Of a stretch of DNA of 64,000 nt, positions 12,401 through 23,230 are shown one piece after another. The stretch comes from Acephala macrosclerotiorum. Lineage: Eukaryota > Ascomycota > Leotiomycetes > Helotiales > Mollisiaceae. Positions within the stretch are counted from its first letter, which is position 1. Each line of letters begins with the position of its first letter. Where the stretch lies: positions 496,001 to 560,000 of the forward strand of contig MU119203.1 of assembly GCA_014904845.1 (NCBI GenBank), read 5' to 3'. The translations under genes were made by a program, and so were the position numbers. The notes beneath the pieces were generated by a model that did no database searches, was not told the DNA's origin, and was given only the letters and a program-made list of their open reading frames with translations.

Positions 12401-12932
12401 TGTATGCTTGCTCCATGCCGGTGCGTACAACGAAGCTCATCGCACTTTCGCCAAGGAGGTGGCACCCAAGACAGTCATTGAGATGGACTACACCGCTCTT
12501 CGAAACCTTCTTCAAGGATTCAACGGCAAGGAGGATACGGTTGCGGAGTGGCACTTGGGTGGAGAGATCTACAAGGATTTCTTGTACCTATTGGATGCCG
12601 AGAAGAAGGGAGTAGCTATTGACGATCTTGTCCTGGAGAGATTGTTGGCTGGCCTTCCAGCTGTCGTTGAGGAGGCACGTCATCCTGCTTTCTTGGAGAC
12701 GGTTGCTATTGAGACGATTAGTGGAGTGGTTGCTAAGGCTGTTGTTGCTATGGGCAAACATGGAGAGGTGAGCCTTCCCTTTTGCTCTTCAATTATGACC
12801 TTTGCTGATATATCCCAGAAATCGAATCTTCACAAGGTCTTACACCTACCGCTCACGGAGGATAAATATCTCACCCACACGGTGGAGCTGAGCTTGGAGT
12901 ACTACCGCGCTTTGATGGCCAGTGCTCGTTGA
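6476..12932 (+). CDS. NUP145: Nup98-Nup145 nucleoporin precursor (GLFG repeats, GLEBS, autopeptidase, Nup96-like C-terminal half)
   Basis: Nuclear pore precursor expected to cleave itself into an FG-repeat N-half and a scaffold C-half that joins the Y (Nup84/Nup107) complex. Exons are 6476-6572, 6686-6787, 7017-10717, 10842-11096, 11151-12767 and 12819-12932, giving about 1961 aa. Most of the first ~850 residues are FG/GLFG repeats. They are interrupted near residues 180-225 by a GLEBS-type Gle2/Rae1-binding segment containing PYQKFSPEELRLADY. The autoproteolytic domain ends with WIFSVEHFTTYGF, and the cut is predicted between Phe1027 and Thr1028. The C-half contains the MKPSWGPDGTL motif and a long helical Nup96-type domain. 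The first two introns and two later ones keep the frame open if read through, so a naive reading would miss them. The intron at 10718-10841 joins what otherwise look like two genes: reading through it hits a stop at 10739-10741. Confidence 0.92.
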
Positions 12933-14519
12933 GCAGCTCGGTTACTAATGGGGGGATAATGTGTTAATGGGAGGAAGGAGAGAAGAGAATGGACGTCACA
13001 AGTTTGTGCTTCGGAAATACCCAGGCATGTTTCGTGGAGGAAAAGCAAATGGATATGGATGGCGAGCAAGGGTCGGCCTTGATATTTTGAGGGATTGTTC
13101 CTTGAAGTCGAGAGGGCGGCTTTGTCTTTGTATTGTAGATAGTTGATTACTTACCTGATTACTGCATAGCGTGCAGCGAGCATAACTGATATAGGATTTG
13201 CGAGGTGGCATGCAATAAGATAAGTAGATAGCATCGAGGCATGAAAGGGCTGAGATGAACCTTTAATCTGCGTTCGTATTGTATGATGTGACAATGATTT
13301 ACTCTCAAATCGTGCTCTAAATCGTAGATATCATCTCGTAATTTCCCAAGCTTTCCTCTCTCGACTCTTTACGAACCCTGAGCCCTCGTCCCGCTCTCCA
13401 CCTCCCCTCTCCTATCCATCCCCTATCCCCCTATACTAAATTTCAATCCAGAACCCAAAACCTCTCACCCACTAAATGTCTCTAGCCCCTTAAAGCAACA
13501 ACAACAACAACAACAACACCACCAATGCCCAAACCAACCCTAACCCCCACAGCTTAAGAGCAAAGCGATGCAACCCATCAAAACATTCGATTCGAATGAC
13601 GTCCTTTTACCATTCAAATGCAGAAGGAGTATTGTAATCCTCTGATAATAAGGCCTGCTGAAATCCTCTTCTCCACACATTCATTTTCCACTTCGACTCT
13701 TCTCTTCTGATGGCCCTCGTCGACTTGCAATGTGGCAACCGAAGTGTGTGGTCCTAGAGGACTCATGGACATCGTTGCCTTGAGTAAGGGGTAAGAAGTT
13801 CTTATGACCAGAAAGGTTTGTACAGTATCCTCAGGCTTCAGATCGTCTGAAGCTATTATGCAAGGGACTGCCGCTGCAGCTGGGCTGATTTACGGTTCTC
13901 TGCCTGGACTCTCGGGCGTTTCAAGGCCCGTAAAAAGGGCAAGGAGAGTGCAATCCAATTGGCCTACGCGTCGGGTCGCATCGTGGGCACCGCGCGATAA
14001 GATAAATGATTCGCCCAACCTCCTCCTCTCTTCATCCCCACGTCCATTCAAGGTCGACCGTGTGGCCAACACAGCAAACACAAGACGAAAGAACACCAGA
14101 GGGAAGGTGAGTTGCAGCCGTCCAAGCGCAGCGTGCGACAGGACGAAAACCAGTGGCTGGCAAGCGCAAAGTTTCGAGTTCCTTACCACTTTGGACCTCG
14201 ATCTCCCAAGCCAACCCCACCTCAAACCACTTTCATCCCTATTCAACAATCTACATTCATTTCCTATCGCACACCTTCTCTTCCCATCAATCGCAAGACT
14301 AGCCGAGCACCATAGTTCGTGTCACGCGGTTGAACAAGTAGGCCGACGTGAAGGACATGCCCATCTTTCAAGTCGAGAACCACTTCCATTTCTCCTTACT
14401 GTCAATTACAACACCACCAAGTACCTTGTTAGGCTGTGCCCTCCTCTTCTTCGCATACAACTACATCCTGCATATCCGAAACAATCCCAGACCAAGACCC
14501 ATTGCGCAACCCATCGACG
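12933..14519. other. Intergenic region with (CAA)7 microsatellite
   Basis: 1.59 kb between the nucleoporin stop and the next start. It includes a C/T-rich stretch at about 13360-13450 and a (CAA)7 tract at 13496-13516. A 239-codon frame at 13804-14523 overlaps the next gene's start and has no recognisable domain, so I treat it as non-coding. Confidence 0.5.
13496..13516 (+). repeat. (CAA)7 microsatellite
   Basis: Seven perfect CAA units in non-coding sequence downstream of the nucleoporin gene. Confidence 0.95.
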
Positions 14520-16407
14520 ATGAACCCCGCGACAATAGAAGAGTTGGAAGGCCTCTTCGACGACCATCCTTCTTTAAAGTACGTTCTTCCTCACTCTCAT
14601 GAAGCTTTTCGCTAACTGTTTGAAGCGCCTCTCTTCAAGATTTCGAACCCACAAGCAGCGAGATAGGCCAGCTGTCCCCCCGCTTCGGTTATCCTTCGCA
14701 TCATTCTGGCTTCCGTTCAGACAGCGAGTCGGAAATGGCGGGATCGGTGTCGGGAGGCAGATACAGCCCGCCGGCATGGCGACGAGACGGAAACGGCAAT
14801 CGAAGCAGCGGCTTCTGGAATAGACATACAACTACACTCGGCAAGCGAAGCAGAGAAGACTCGAGGGAAAGCAGTCCGGAATATGAGAGCGCAGACGACG
14901 GCGCAGATGACACTCTCGCGGCGGCTGCACGTGTGAGGCTACCAACTGGCTCTTTATCACCCGAGAAGCGCAGAAGCCCAAGTCCTGATCCATATCCTGC
15001 CGGCAGCAAAGATTTCGGAAACACATTCGGAGGTATGATTAAGCAAGAAGATCAACAGGCGTTGGTGCCAGCTATGGAGAACCCAAATAATTGTATGAAT
15101 GTCTTGCGCTCTTGCGTTATTTTACTGACCGTTTCAAGATATTCGATTCGCGGTCAGAGCCGAAGTACAACATCGCACGGAACCTTTCGAGGCAGCTTTC
15201 TTATTCTTCAAGAATAAGTTCGATCGCATGACAGAGTCATGGAGTTCATTGTTCTTTTCCCTCTTTATCGGCATGCTCTCGATGGTCGCTTTCCGCACCT
15301 TGATTCAACCTGGCACTCCTCCCCCAGTTCCGGATCTTGTCAAAGTCGCAGGGCTCGCAAAAGCTTTCGAGCCTCTTATCTTCTATTCAGAGAATGGTGT
15401 ACAACAGATTGGTGATCTTCAAGCTACAGGTGTAGCTGTGTGGGATCTTGGAGAGAGCGTACGAACAACTAACATGACATCGGCTCCTATCATTGTCAAG
15501 GAGTTGGATGATCTGAGCGAGAGTCTGAAGACATTAGCTATTGAGCTGACGAGATTCTTTGCGAATGTTGACGGTGACGTTGATGGGTGGGCCTTCTCCT
15601 AAGTTTTCAGACGGTAATAATCTAACAATTCATAGTATCTTGATAGTTATGGACTGGGCTCGGCGCGAGCTCTCCCAACTCCAACTTACCCCACCATCAC
15701 CAGTCACCTCCGCTTACGACAATGTTCACACAATCCTCACCCGCATTGGCCTCCTCGAAACCCCATCCGGAACTCCGACCCGAGTTGGCGCTCTCGCAAC
15801 CTCCATCTTCGGCGTAACCTCAGGACAACGAACCCGCCAAACCCTCCAAAGAACATTCACCGAATTCCTCTCCGTCCTCGAAGAATCCATCAACTCCGAA
15901 CTCCAACACTCCCTCGCTCTCTTCTCCCTCTTTGAAGCCATCGATCGACAATTCGGCAACCTGGCTCGTACGGTAGCACGTGAATCCGACGCTCAAGATT
16001 CCGCTCAAGACGATTTACTTTCCTCCCTCTGGACCAAACTCCTGGGAGCTGATGCTGGTCGATTACACAAGTTCGAGAAGAATAAGAAGCTTTTAAGCAA
16101 TATTCGAGCTAAGACTGTGCAAAATAAGAATATCCTCGAAGATCACAATAGGAAATTGTTGATGCTAAAGGCGAACTTGGAGCACTTGAGACGCAAGCTT
16201 GTTAGTCCGCTCGTGAGGGCTAATGGGAGTACGCTTGGTGTGCAAGAGCAAATTAGGGGATTGGAGGAGGTTAGTGGGTATCTTGGGGGTGTGAGAGAGA
16301 AGCAGAAGAGTAAGCTTATGGAGTATCTTTATGGGAGTGGGAGTAATGGAAGGGGGAGAGTTGGGGGTGCGGATAAGACTGAGATTGAGGGGAGATGGGA
16401 AAGATGA
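14520..16407 (+). CDS. Unknown single-pass membrane protein with C-terminal coiled coil
   Basis: Not recognised. Exons 14520-14578, 14626-15092, 15139-15586 and 15636-16407 join to 581 aa without breaks. The N-terminus begins MNPATIEELEGLFDDHPS and is followed by about 150 residues rich in Ser, Pro, Arg and acidic residues, likely disordered. One clear hydrophobic segment, LFFSLFIGMLSMVAF, lies near residues 215-230. Around 330 residues follow it, mostly predicted helical, ending with a strongly heptad-like basic stretch (NKKLLSNIRAKTVQNKN, LMLKANLEHLRRKLV). The fluent splice-to-splice reading and amphipathic helices argue that it is a real protein. No catalytic motif is visible. Topology with a disordered N-side and a helical C-side could suit an organelle-membrane tether, but that is speculation. 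Confidence 0.72.
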
Positions 16408-17863
16408 TGACAATTCAGACGCGAGGTACGATGGAATGGCCATTATTGGATGTATAGAAAGGTGCGTAACGAGCTTTAGTTGTGGCGTTCATTGGAAGGT
16501 GTTGGTTGGGTAGATATGATATGATGGATTGGGGAGTCTTGGGCATAAGTGGTGCATTGGCGTTGTTTGGTTACTCACCTACCTCTCGTCACCTTCTTGT
16601 ACAGTTTTTAGGACTAATTCCCGATGACGATAATGTCTCTGCAATGCATGGTATTCTACATAAGTCTCCACTTCTGTGGAAAAGTTCCGAAGCAATGTTA
16701 CTCGACCGTTCTGATATTTTGATAACCTCGAATTTGCGCTCGCTTCCATGCCAACTCTATTTTCAAGTAGCATTGCCGGTAGCGTTTTTGAGATCAGACC
16801 ACATTTTGAACGTCATAGCTGGTATGGAAGATTATAAGACGTTGTGGTTCTTGACATTTCAATCCAAACACTCGAAATTTCGAAGGGTGCGTTTCTCGTA
16901 TTCTGCGATTGCGAAGCTGGAGGAAAAGCGGGGGAAGGGATGGAGAATCCAAGTGGACTTTGGTTTGCTCTTTTGTAAACGCCTTGAAGAACGAGAAACC
17001 AAAGGGGAAAGAGGCTTCGTCTGGAACAACATTCGTCCACTTAAAAAGAGGAGTGCATCTCAACAAGAGAATGCATTTTCCTCGTTGGTTTCTCAATATA
17101 TTTGTATCTCATGGCTTGCGCGAAGTGGAACGAGGCAAGCTCTGGGCCAGTTTTCAATCGTGGTTTTTGCCAATCGGACATTCTACTAGATCAATTGTAT
17201 CTTTGATCTATACCGATGTCACCTTACTCTGGAAGAAGCAATTCAGCTCGTATGTGCATATTGTGGAGACATCTCAGCAGCGGGCCAGCCGGCCCTCGTC
17301 TAGTGTCTGGTCTCGCTCCCTCAAACGACCAATAGTCAAGACATTCCGCGGCTTGGAATTGTGACAATCACGGACATTCATACTTTCAAAATGACTGAAA
17401 TGATTCTATAGAAAGGCGATCACTGAGGTATTCTCAAGGAGATAATGCTCCGAGGGAGATGGGTGATGATTGGTGGCGTCTAGCGGTGTTCATGGGGCTG
17501 AGACGACATATGGATGGTAACGCACGTGCAATGCATCCAGACTCTTTCGTATTTAAAACAAATGAACGGTGAAGAATTGAAGAGCTGAAGATACACATGC
17601 AAGAGGAGAGGATGCGCTGTGTCGTGTCTCTGATTGCGTTTCACTCCCTCTTTCTCCTCCCGGACCACCCAGAACACGAAATCCGAGATACGAGAGACAA
17701 AGAATGAGTTTTCAGGTGAGAGGAGGACATGATGGCTTTGGATCTGCATATTGTTGAGCACTTCTTCGAGTTTCTGTCTAGTACGATGAAGTGAGGAAAG
17801 AGCATAAATACCGGGTACATCCCTTCTACTTCTCTTTCCTCAAACACCAAGGACATCACCAAA
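16408..17863. other. Intergenic region
   Basis: 1.46 kb. A 235-codon plus-strand frame (16482-17189) exists, but its composition looks random and it has no motif or splice context, so I do not call it a gene. The last 60 bp before the patatin ATG are C/T- and A-rich, as in a leader. Confidence 0.45.
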
Positions 17864-20134
17864 ATGCATCCAGCTCACGATCTCACCGTAGAAGAAGTTG
17901 AGGGCCTCCCTCTCCTCCCATCTCAATCTTCTCCGATCCCAGATGGTCACTACCTAATCAAATGCGAAGAAACCGCCAAGTCCTACTCCACCTCTGACCA
18001 GATCCAGCACAAAATCTGGTTCCAGACACCTGTAAATCCCTTTCCCCCCGTCCCTTTTTGATCAAGTCTAATTGATATACACAGCCACTCACCTCAACAA
18101 CAATCTCCCAAATCCACGACCTCCAACTCTTCGCCGAATCCCGCGATCAAGGCGCTGTCGACGACCCCCTCGCAGGAAACTGGACTTGGTTCGAGCTCGC
18201 TATCCTTGAGAACGAGAATTCCAAGGTTCCGAGGAAGAAGGATGGGATTGAGTTGATTTGGTTGAGTCATAAGAATAGGTTTCAGGAAGAGGAGTATGGA
18301 TGGGTATGTGTTAATCTGTCAGTAAAGAAGGGGGTAAGGGTGTTTTGCTAATGATAAGTAGGAGAAGGGAGTTGCGATTGGGGCGGATCATGATCTTGTG
18401 AGGTTGCTTGAGGTAGGATATTCTTAGTTTGAGAATAATTGTTTATGTTACTGATTTTTGGATAGGCTAGGAATGTCATCGCTGTGAGGCTTTGCTCTCG
18501 TTTCCCCGGGTGGTGGATCTCAGCTAGAAAGGCGTATTTGAGTATTGGGATTGGCAAGAAACTTGGTGCGTATCAACTTTCCTTACCTCGCGCATATCGC
18601 ACGAACGCTTGAGCCTTTGGTGATCAAAGCACCAAGGAGTCTGGGACATTTTTGTTGTCGAAAGTTGTTGGCAGGTTACAAAAAAATGGCCAAGTTGGCT
18701 TCGGAATTCCACTTCACGAATCAATGAATGACTTCTAACTTTGGTAGAGCACGAACCTGTGGAGTACAAGACAATCTTCTCGGAGATCCAGACTATTCAT
18801 AAGGTTATCACGGAAGTCAACCTCCAGAACAATGCTGCCTTCCAGCCAGGGTTGTCAAAGTTACTGTTTAGTGCGGAAAACTTTACTCTAACTGATTCTC
18901 GTCCTTTGCGTGTTCTCTCTCTAGGTTGGTCATTCTTCTGTCCTAGGAGTTCGTTTTGGTGCTGACAATTCATGAAGACGGTGGTGGAGTGCGAGGATTG
19001 TCATCTCTTCATCTCCTGCAGGCTGTCTTTGCGGAGGCGAAGATAACCAAAGATCCTTGGGAAGTGTTTGATATGATAGGGGGCACCAGCACAGGCGGGT
19101 GAGTGCAACTGGTTATCATTCTCAAGCCCAATCAGCTCACACGGTACACAGGTTGATTGCCATCATGCTTGGTCGCCTCAAGATGAGCATCCAAGAATGC
19201 ATCGACAGCTACAACGAAGTCATGGTGAAAGTATTTCCAAAAGTAGCCAGTGGAATTGGGAATGCATTCGGATTGAGCAGATACAAATCCAGCGACCTAG
19301 AGGAGGCAATCCGAGCAGTCGTCCTGAAGAAGCTTGGAAATAAGGATGCGTTATTGTACGACTCGTCCGATAATCCCTGCAAGATGTGAGTGAATATATC
19401 CTGGCATGACTTTTTGGATGACTGAAAAGATAAAGTTTCGTGATGGCTGTCAAAGCCCAAGCAGCCAACAATCGAGAGCCGGTTTTCCTCCGCTCATACG
19501 AGAATCCGAATGATATGCCAGAGCTACCCAATATCAAACTTTGGGAAGCGGCTCGCGCTACCTCTGCTGCACCAGCATACTTCGAACCCATTGTTGTAGG
19601 CGGTGTGAAACTCGTCGATGGTGGACTCGGTGCCAACAATCCCTTGGGATGGTATGTCCTGATCTCCATTAAAACATTCATATACTGACCCAAACCCCTT
19701 CCAGGCTATGGACAGAACTACTCAGCGTCTTTGGTCCTTCCCGCCCTGCAAATTGCTTCCTAAGCCTCGGAACAGGCATCCCGCCAAATGTCAGCCTCGA
19801 AAACCCGTCCATCTTCAGAATTCCAGCCGTCATAGAAGCTTTTGCTTCTGTAGCTACGAACTCGGAGCTGATCCACATTCTCTTCCGAACGCTTATCAAT
19901 GCATACGCTCCGCAAGCGAATTCGACGAAATACTGGCGAATGAATGTCGGTGTACCTATCCCTGGAAGAGAGGATTCACAGGGGAATGTGATTCAATTGG
20001 ATAATTTTGAGGCGATTGGGCAGTTGGACGATGTGAAGGCGCTGGAAGAATTGATTAAGAAGACGATGCAATGGGTGAAAGATCATCCGAAGGAGATTCA
20101 GGGCTGTGCGAGTGCGTTGACGGCTTATCTGTAG
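17864..20134 (+). CDS. Patatin-like phospholipase (iPLA2-type acyl hydrolase)
   Basis: Predicted serine acyl hydrolase acting on phospholipids or lysophospholipids. Nine exons: 17864-18031, 18085-18303, 18362-18412, 18466-18565, 18748-18924, 18978-19098, 19152-19385, 19436-19651 and 19705-20134, 571 aa. The patatin domain starts near residue 235 with the oxyanion loop DGGGVRG. The nucleophile elbow is GTSTG near residue 275. The catalytic Asp sits in LVDGGLGANNP near residue 419, so both members of the Ser-Asp dyad are present. About 230 residues before the domain form an N-terminal region with no family I can name; it includes WTWFELAILE and LCSRFPGWWISARKAYLSIG. No signal peptide is visible. 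No NB-ARC, TPR or ankyrin repeats follow, so this is not one of the large NLR-like patatin proteins. The exon 4-5 intron is unusually long (182 nt). Confidence 0.9.
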
Positions 20135-21377
20135 GTGTGAGTGTGAGGATGGGGAGGCCTTCCTACTTTTGTGACTTGAGCGGAGCAATGAATTATGAAT
20201 CGAAATCTGTCCCGACTGTGAGTCTAAGTTTAACAGTTGTATGTGATATTCCCTATGTTCGATTTTAAATTTGGACATTCGATGTACTTGGCCTTCGTCG
20301 TGGTGCGAGAGAAGATGAGGGGAGAAACAAACCAGAGCAGTTCCAACCTTGATCAGTGGGGAGAACTCGATGCTTGATGCTCGATGGCTAGCTGCGCGGG
20401 AGCGAAAGAGGAAGTCATCGCTTGAGTGACTTCCTCACAGACCGTGACCCCACTCAATCAGCTCGATGAGGGAAGCGGCCACTCGACGGCCAGCAACTTG
20501 TCTACCTAGGTAATGGAGAAGTTTGGTGAAGTCAGACACATTTTATACCTAGGTATTGCCCTTTGTCCGCACCTTGTTCATCGTGAAGTTGAGGGAGTAC
20601 TTTTCCTGCGTTCACTATTCCCATCGCAAAGTGCACCATCCACTTGATCCAACGAACTGTGGCTTTTTCGCGGTCAGAATTTGCAGGTATGATGGTCGTC
20701 GCCTCTGATGAATCGCGGGGAGAGGTTTCGACGCCCGGGTCAACTCGGCGCTAGTCCAAAGCTGGACCTCTCCAGCCTCCACAGCCAACATTTAGAGAAC
20801 ATTACTACATTGCAGATAACACGAATTCTAGAAGAAGGAAGCTTTCTCCCGAGGAAAACATATTTCCTTGCTTGGGCTCGGGTTTTCTGGCTTTCGGACA
20901 ACTCCACAATTCTCCTCCCGTCACCGGAGCAGCAAATCCCAACCCGACACTCCGATGAACCATCGTCACCTCACAACGAACTTACTCCACGTCCCAAAAC
21001 CCCTCAGGTCAGCACACAGAATCATACGACAGACAAATCTCACTTATCCGCGCACCCAAAAGGCGAATGTAAATGCTCGCCACTATCTCGGTCATCACAA
21101 AACAGAAATGACAGCTTCAAAAAGATCGTACGATTCGGATGACCCGAGATTTTGCATGGAATCCTGATGAGTGGGTGACGAGCAAATCTCGACGATACCC
21201 CAAGATTTATATATGCCATTCGGATCCTTCTTTTCTTCCCTTTCTCCACATTCTCGTAAAGATTTGTCGTGTTGTTTATTGTTCTCCGCATTTCCCTGGA
21301 TTTCGTGCTTGTAGATTCTCATTGATCCCCTTGACGCTCGCTAAAGCCCCCGAACGTCAAACCCGCTCATCACCAAA
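20135..21377. other. Intergenic region with paired TACCTAGGTA palindromes
   Basis: 1.24 kb. The 10-bp palindrome tacctaggta occurs twice, at 20503-20512 and 20546-20555. The 144-codon frame at 20708-21142 has no supporting feature. Confidence 0.45.
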
Positions 21378-22429
21378 ATGCCATTTTCCTACCACAACGG
21401 TAACGCTCCTTCGCGAGATCCACCACCACGAACCATTGACGGTGCTGGATTTGGTAAAGTAGCCATAATCACAGGGTGCTCTTCTGGAGTCGGACTGGCG
21501 ACCACACAAGTATTTTTGAGCCATCAGTATGAGGTTCTTGGAGTTGATGTGAAGGATATTGATTATGCGAAGATTGATTCTAAGGATGCGGGGAGGTTTC
21601 ATTTTCATCAGGGTGATTTGATGGCTGAGGGAGAATGTGATGCTATTGTTAGGATTTGTGTTGCGAAATTTGGGTGCGTTTGCTTCAATTTATTATTATT
21701 TTTACTCCTTTCATTTCTACTCGGACTTTACACCTTCGATTGAGAATTGGGATGTACTGGGGGTCCAAAGCTGATTCAACTACAGAGCGAAAATCGACGT
21801 CCTGGCCAACATAGCGGGAGTCATGGATGCATTCGAAGCCGCAGACGTAATCACAGACCACGAATGGGAACGAGTCATGGGGACGAACTTGACTGTCCCA
21901 ACGAGGATGATTCGTGCTGTGTTGCCGTTCATGAAAGCCAAGAAGAACGGAAGTATTGTGAATGTAGCGAGCAAGGCGGCCGTGAGTGGTGCAGCGGCGG
22001 GGTTGGCTTACACCACGAGTAAGCATGGATTGCTGGGTGTAACGAAACATACGGCGTGGAGGTTCCATGATGAGGGAATTAGATGCAATGCTGTCCTTCC
22101 GGGATGTAAGTTGCTCCTGATCCAAGTTCTAGCATTAAAACCCATGGCTTGGTAGCCATCGATACCAGTATCAACGACTCGATTGAAAAGGAGAATTTCG
22201 ATGACGCGAGCTTTGCGGTCATGAAGTGAGTATCTCCGGTCCGAGGGTTTGATCATCAGAATTGACAAGAACAACTAGGCCGATCTGGGAGCTTCATAAC
22301 CCTGCAGGAGAGAAGCCGTCGATAAGTGCGATGGAAGTCGCAAACGTGATTCTTTTCTTGTCAAGTGAAGGAGCTAGAGCGATCAATGGTGTTGCTTTGC
22401 CTATTGATAAAGCTTGGGGTGTTATCTGA
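21378..22429 (+). CDS. Short-chain dehydrogenase/reductase (SDR), classical type
   Basis: Rossmann-fold oxidoreductase. Exons are 21378-21673, 21786-22105, 22156-22225 and 22279-22429, 278 aa, close to the classical SDR size of about 250. The cofactor loop TGCSSGVG matches TGxxxGxG. An Asp ends strand 2 (EVLGVDVKD), which favours NAD(H) over NADP(H). The structural NIAG motif is ANIAGVMD. The catalytic set is Ser161, Tyr174 and Lys178 (YTTSK) with conventional spacing. The C-terminus carries the usual FLSSEGARAINGVALPID, matching the family's FLxSxxAxxxxGxxxxVDGG. The substrate cannot be deduced. The third exon is only 70 nt and its boundaries are the least certain part. Confidence 0.9.
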
Positions 22430-23230
22430 ATTGGGTGACTTTGCAGGAGTTAGTGACGTCTGTATGAGGAGTCTGGTATAGTGAAACTGCTTTCCTTTCG
22501 AAGGGTCAAAAAGCGAAAAACGTGCATGACTAATTCTATCTGGATTAGTCGAGTATTGATACCAATGTAATATTTTGGCTGGAGAAGGGACACTCGAGGA
22601 CCGGATTTCCTACCCATCTTTCTTCTGTTGTGCAAGTCAAGTCAACCTGAATTAGCGAATATTCATGCCCACTCCAGAACTCTTTCTGGCAAAGGAATGC
22701 GAATGGATAATTCAAGAGAATTACCTTTACAGGCGGTAGCGAAAGGCTCTGAAGACAGCTACTCCACGACCGCAGCCGAGGACCAAAAGGCTACACGCAC
22801 AAAATTACTCGGCATACTTTCTAAACACCATGGGGGAAGTGACAATGAAGAGTCTGATAGTGGCGAATGCGGGGTAGGCGTCTTTATTAGCAGTCTTGAG
22901 GCTAATGAAGAGGTATTCATGGAGGTACAGGAGGTGGAATGGCACTTTCGGGGCGGGAGGGTAGAGCAGAGTTTGAAAAGAAATGTTTTAGTAGGTTGGT
23001 TATCGTTGGTTTTTGGGAATCTGATTCCACGTGTATGTGAATGTCTCCATCCTCAGGGGTGAGTGGAATATCCATATCGAGACTCAAGTTATGAGCTCTT
23101 GAGATGTGCACCCAATCTTGGGACATTCACAACGAACTGCCGTCAGCTTATGTCCCAATTTTGCATTCTAGTTTCGTTCCCGATGTGCATCTGATACGAA
23201 AGCTCCTTCTTCAAATAGTCTCGACTGACG
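22430..23230. other. Intergenic region upstream of RING gene
   Basis: 0.8 kb. It contains a 144-codon frame (22628-23062) with no recognisable motif, read here as leader or chance ORF. Nothing else supportable. Confidence 0.4.

Noticed and set aside
13804..14523. 239-codon plus-strand ORF
   Set aside because: Overlaps the start of the four-exon membrane-protein gene in another frame, and has no domain and random-looking composition.
16482..17189. 235-codon plus-strand ORF
   Set aside because: No motif, no splice or promoter context, and several overlapping frames of similar length on both strands.
22628..23062. 144-codon ORF just upstream of the RING gene
   Set aside because: No recognisable domain; more likely leader sequence. 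Would need transcript or homology support.
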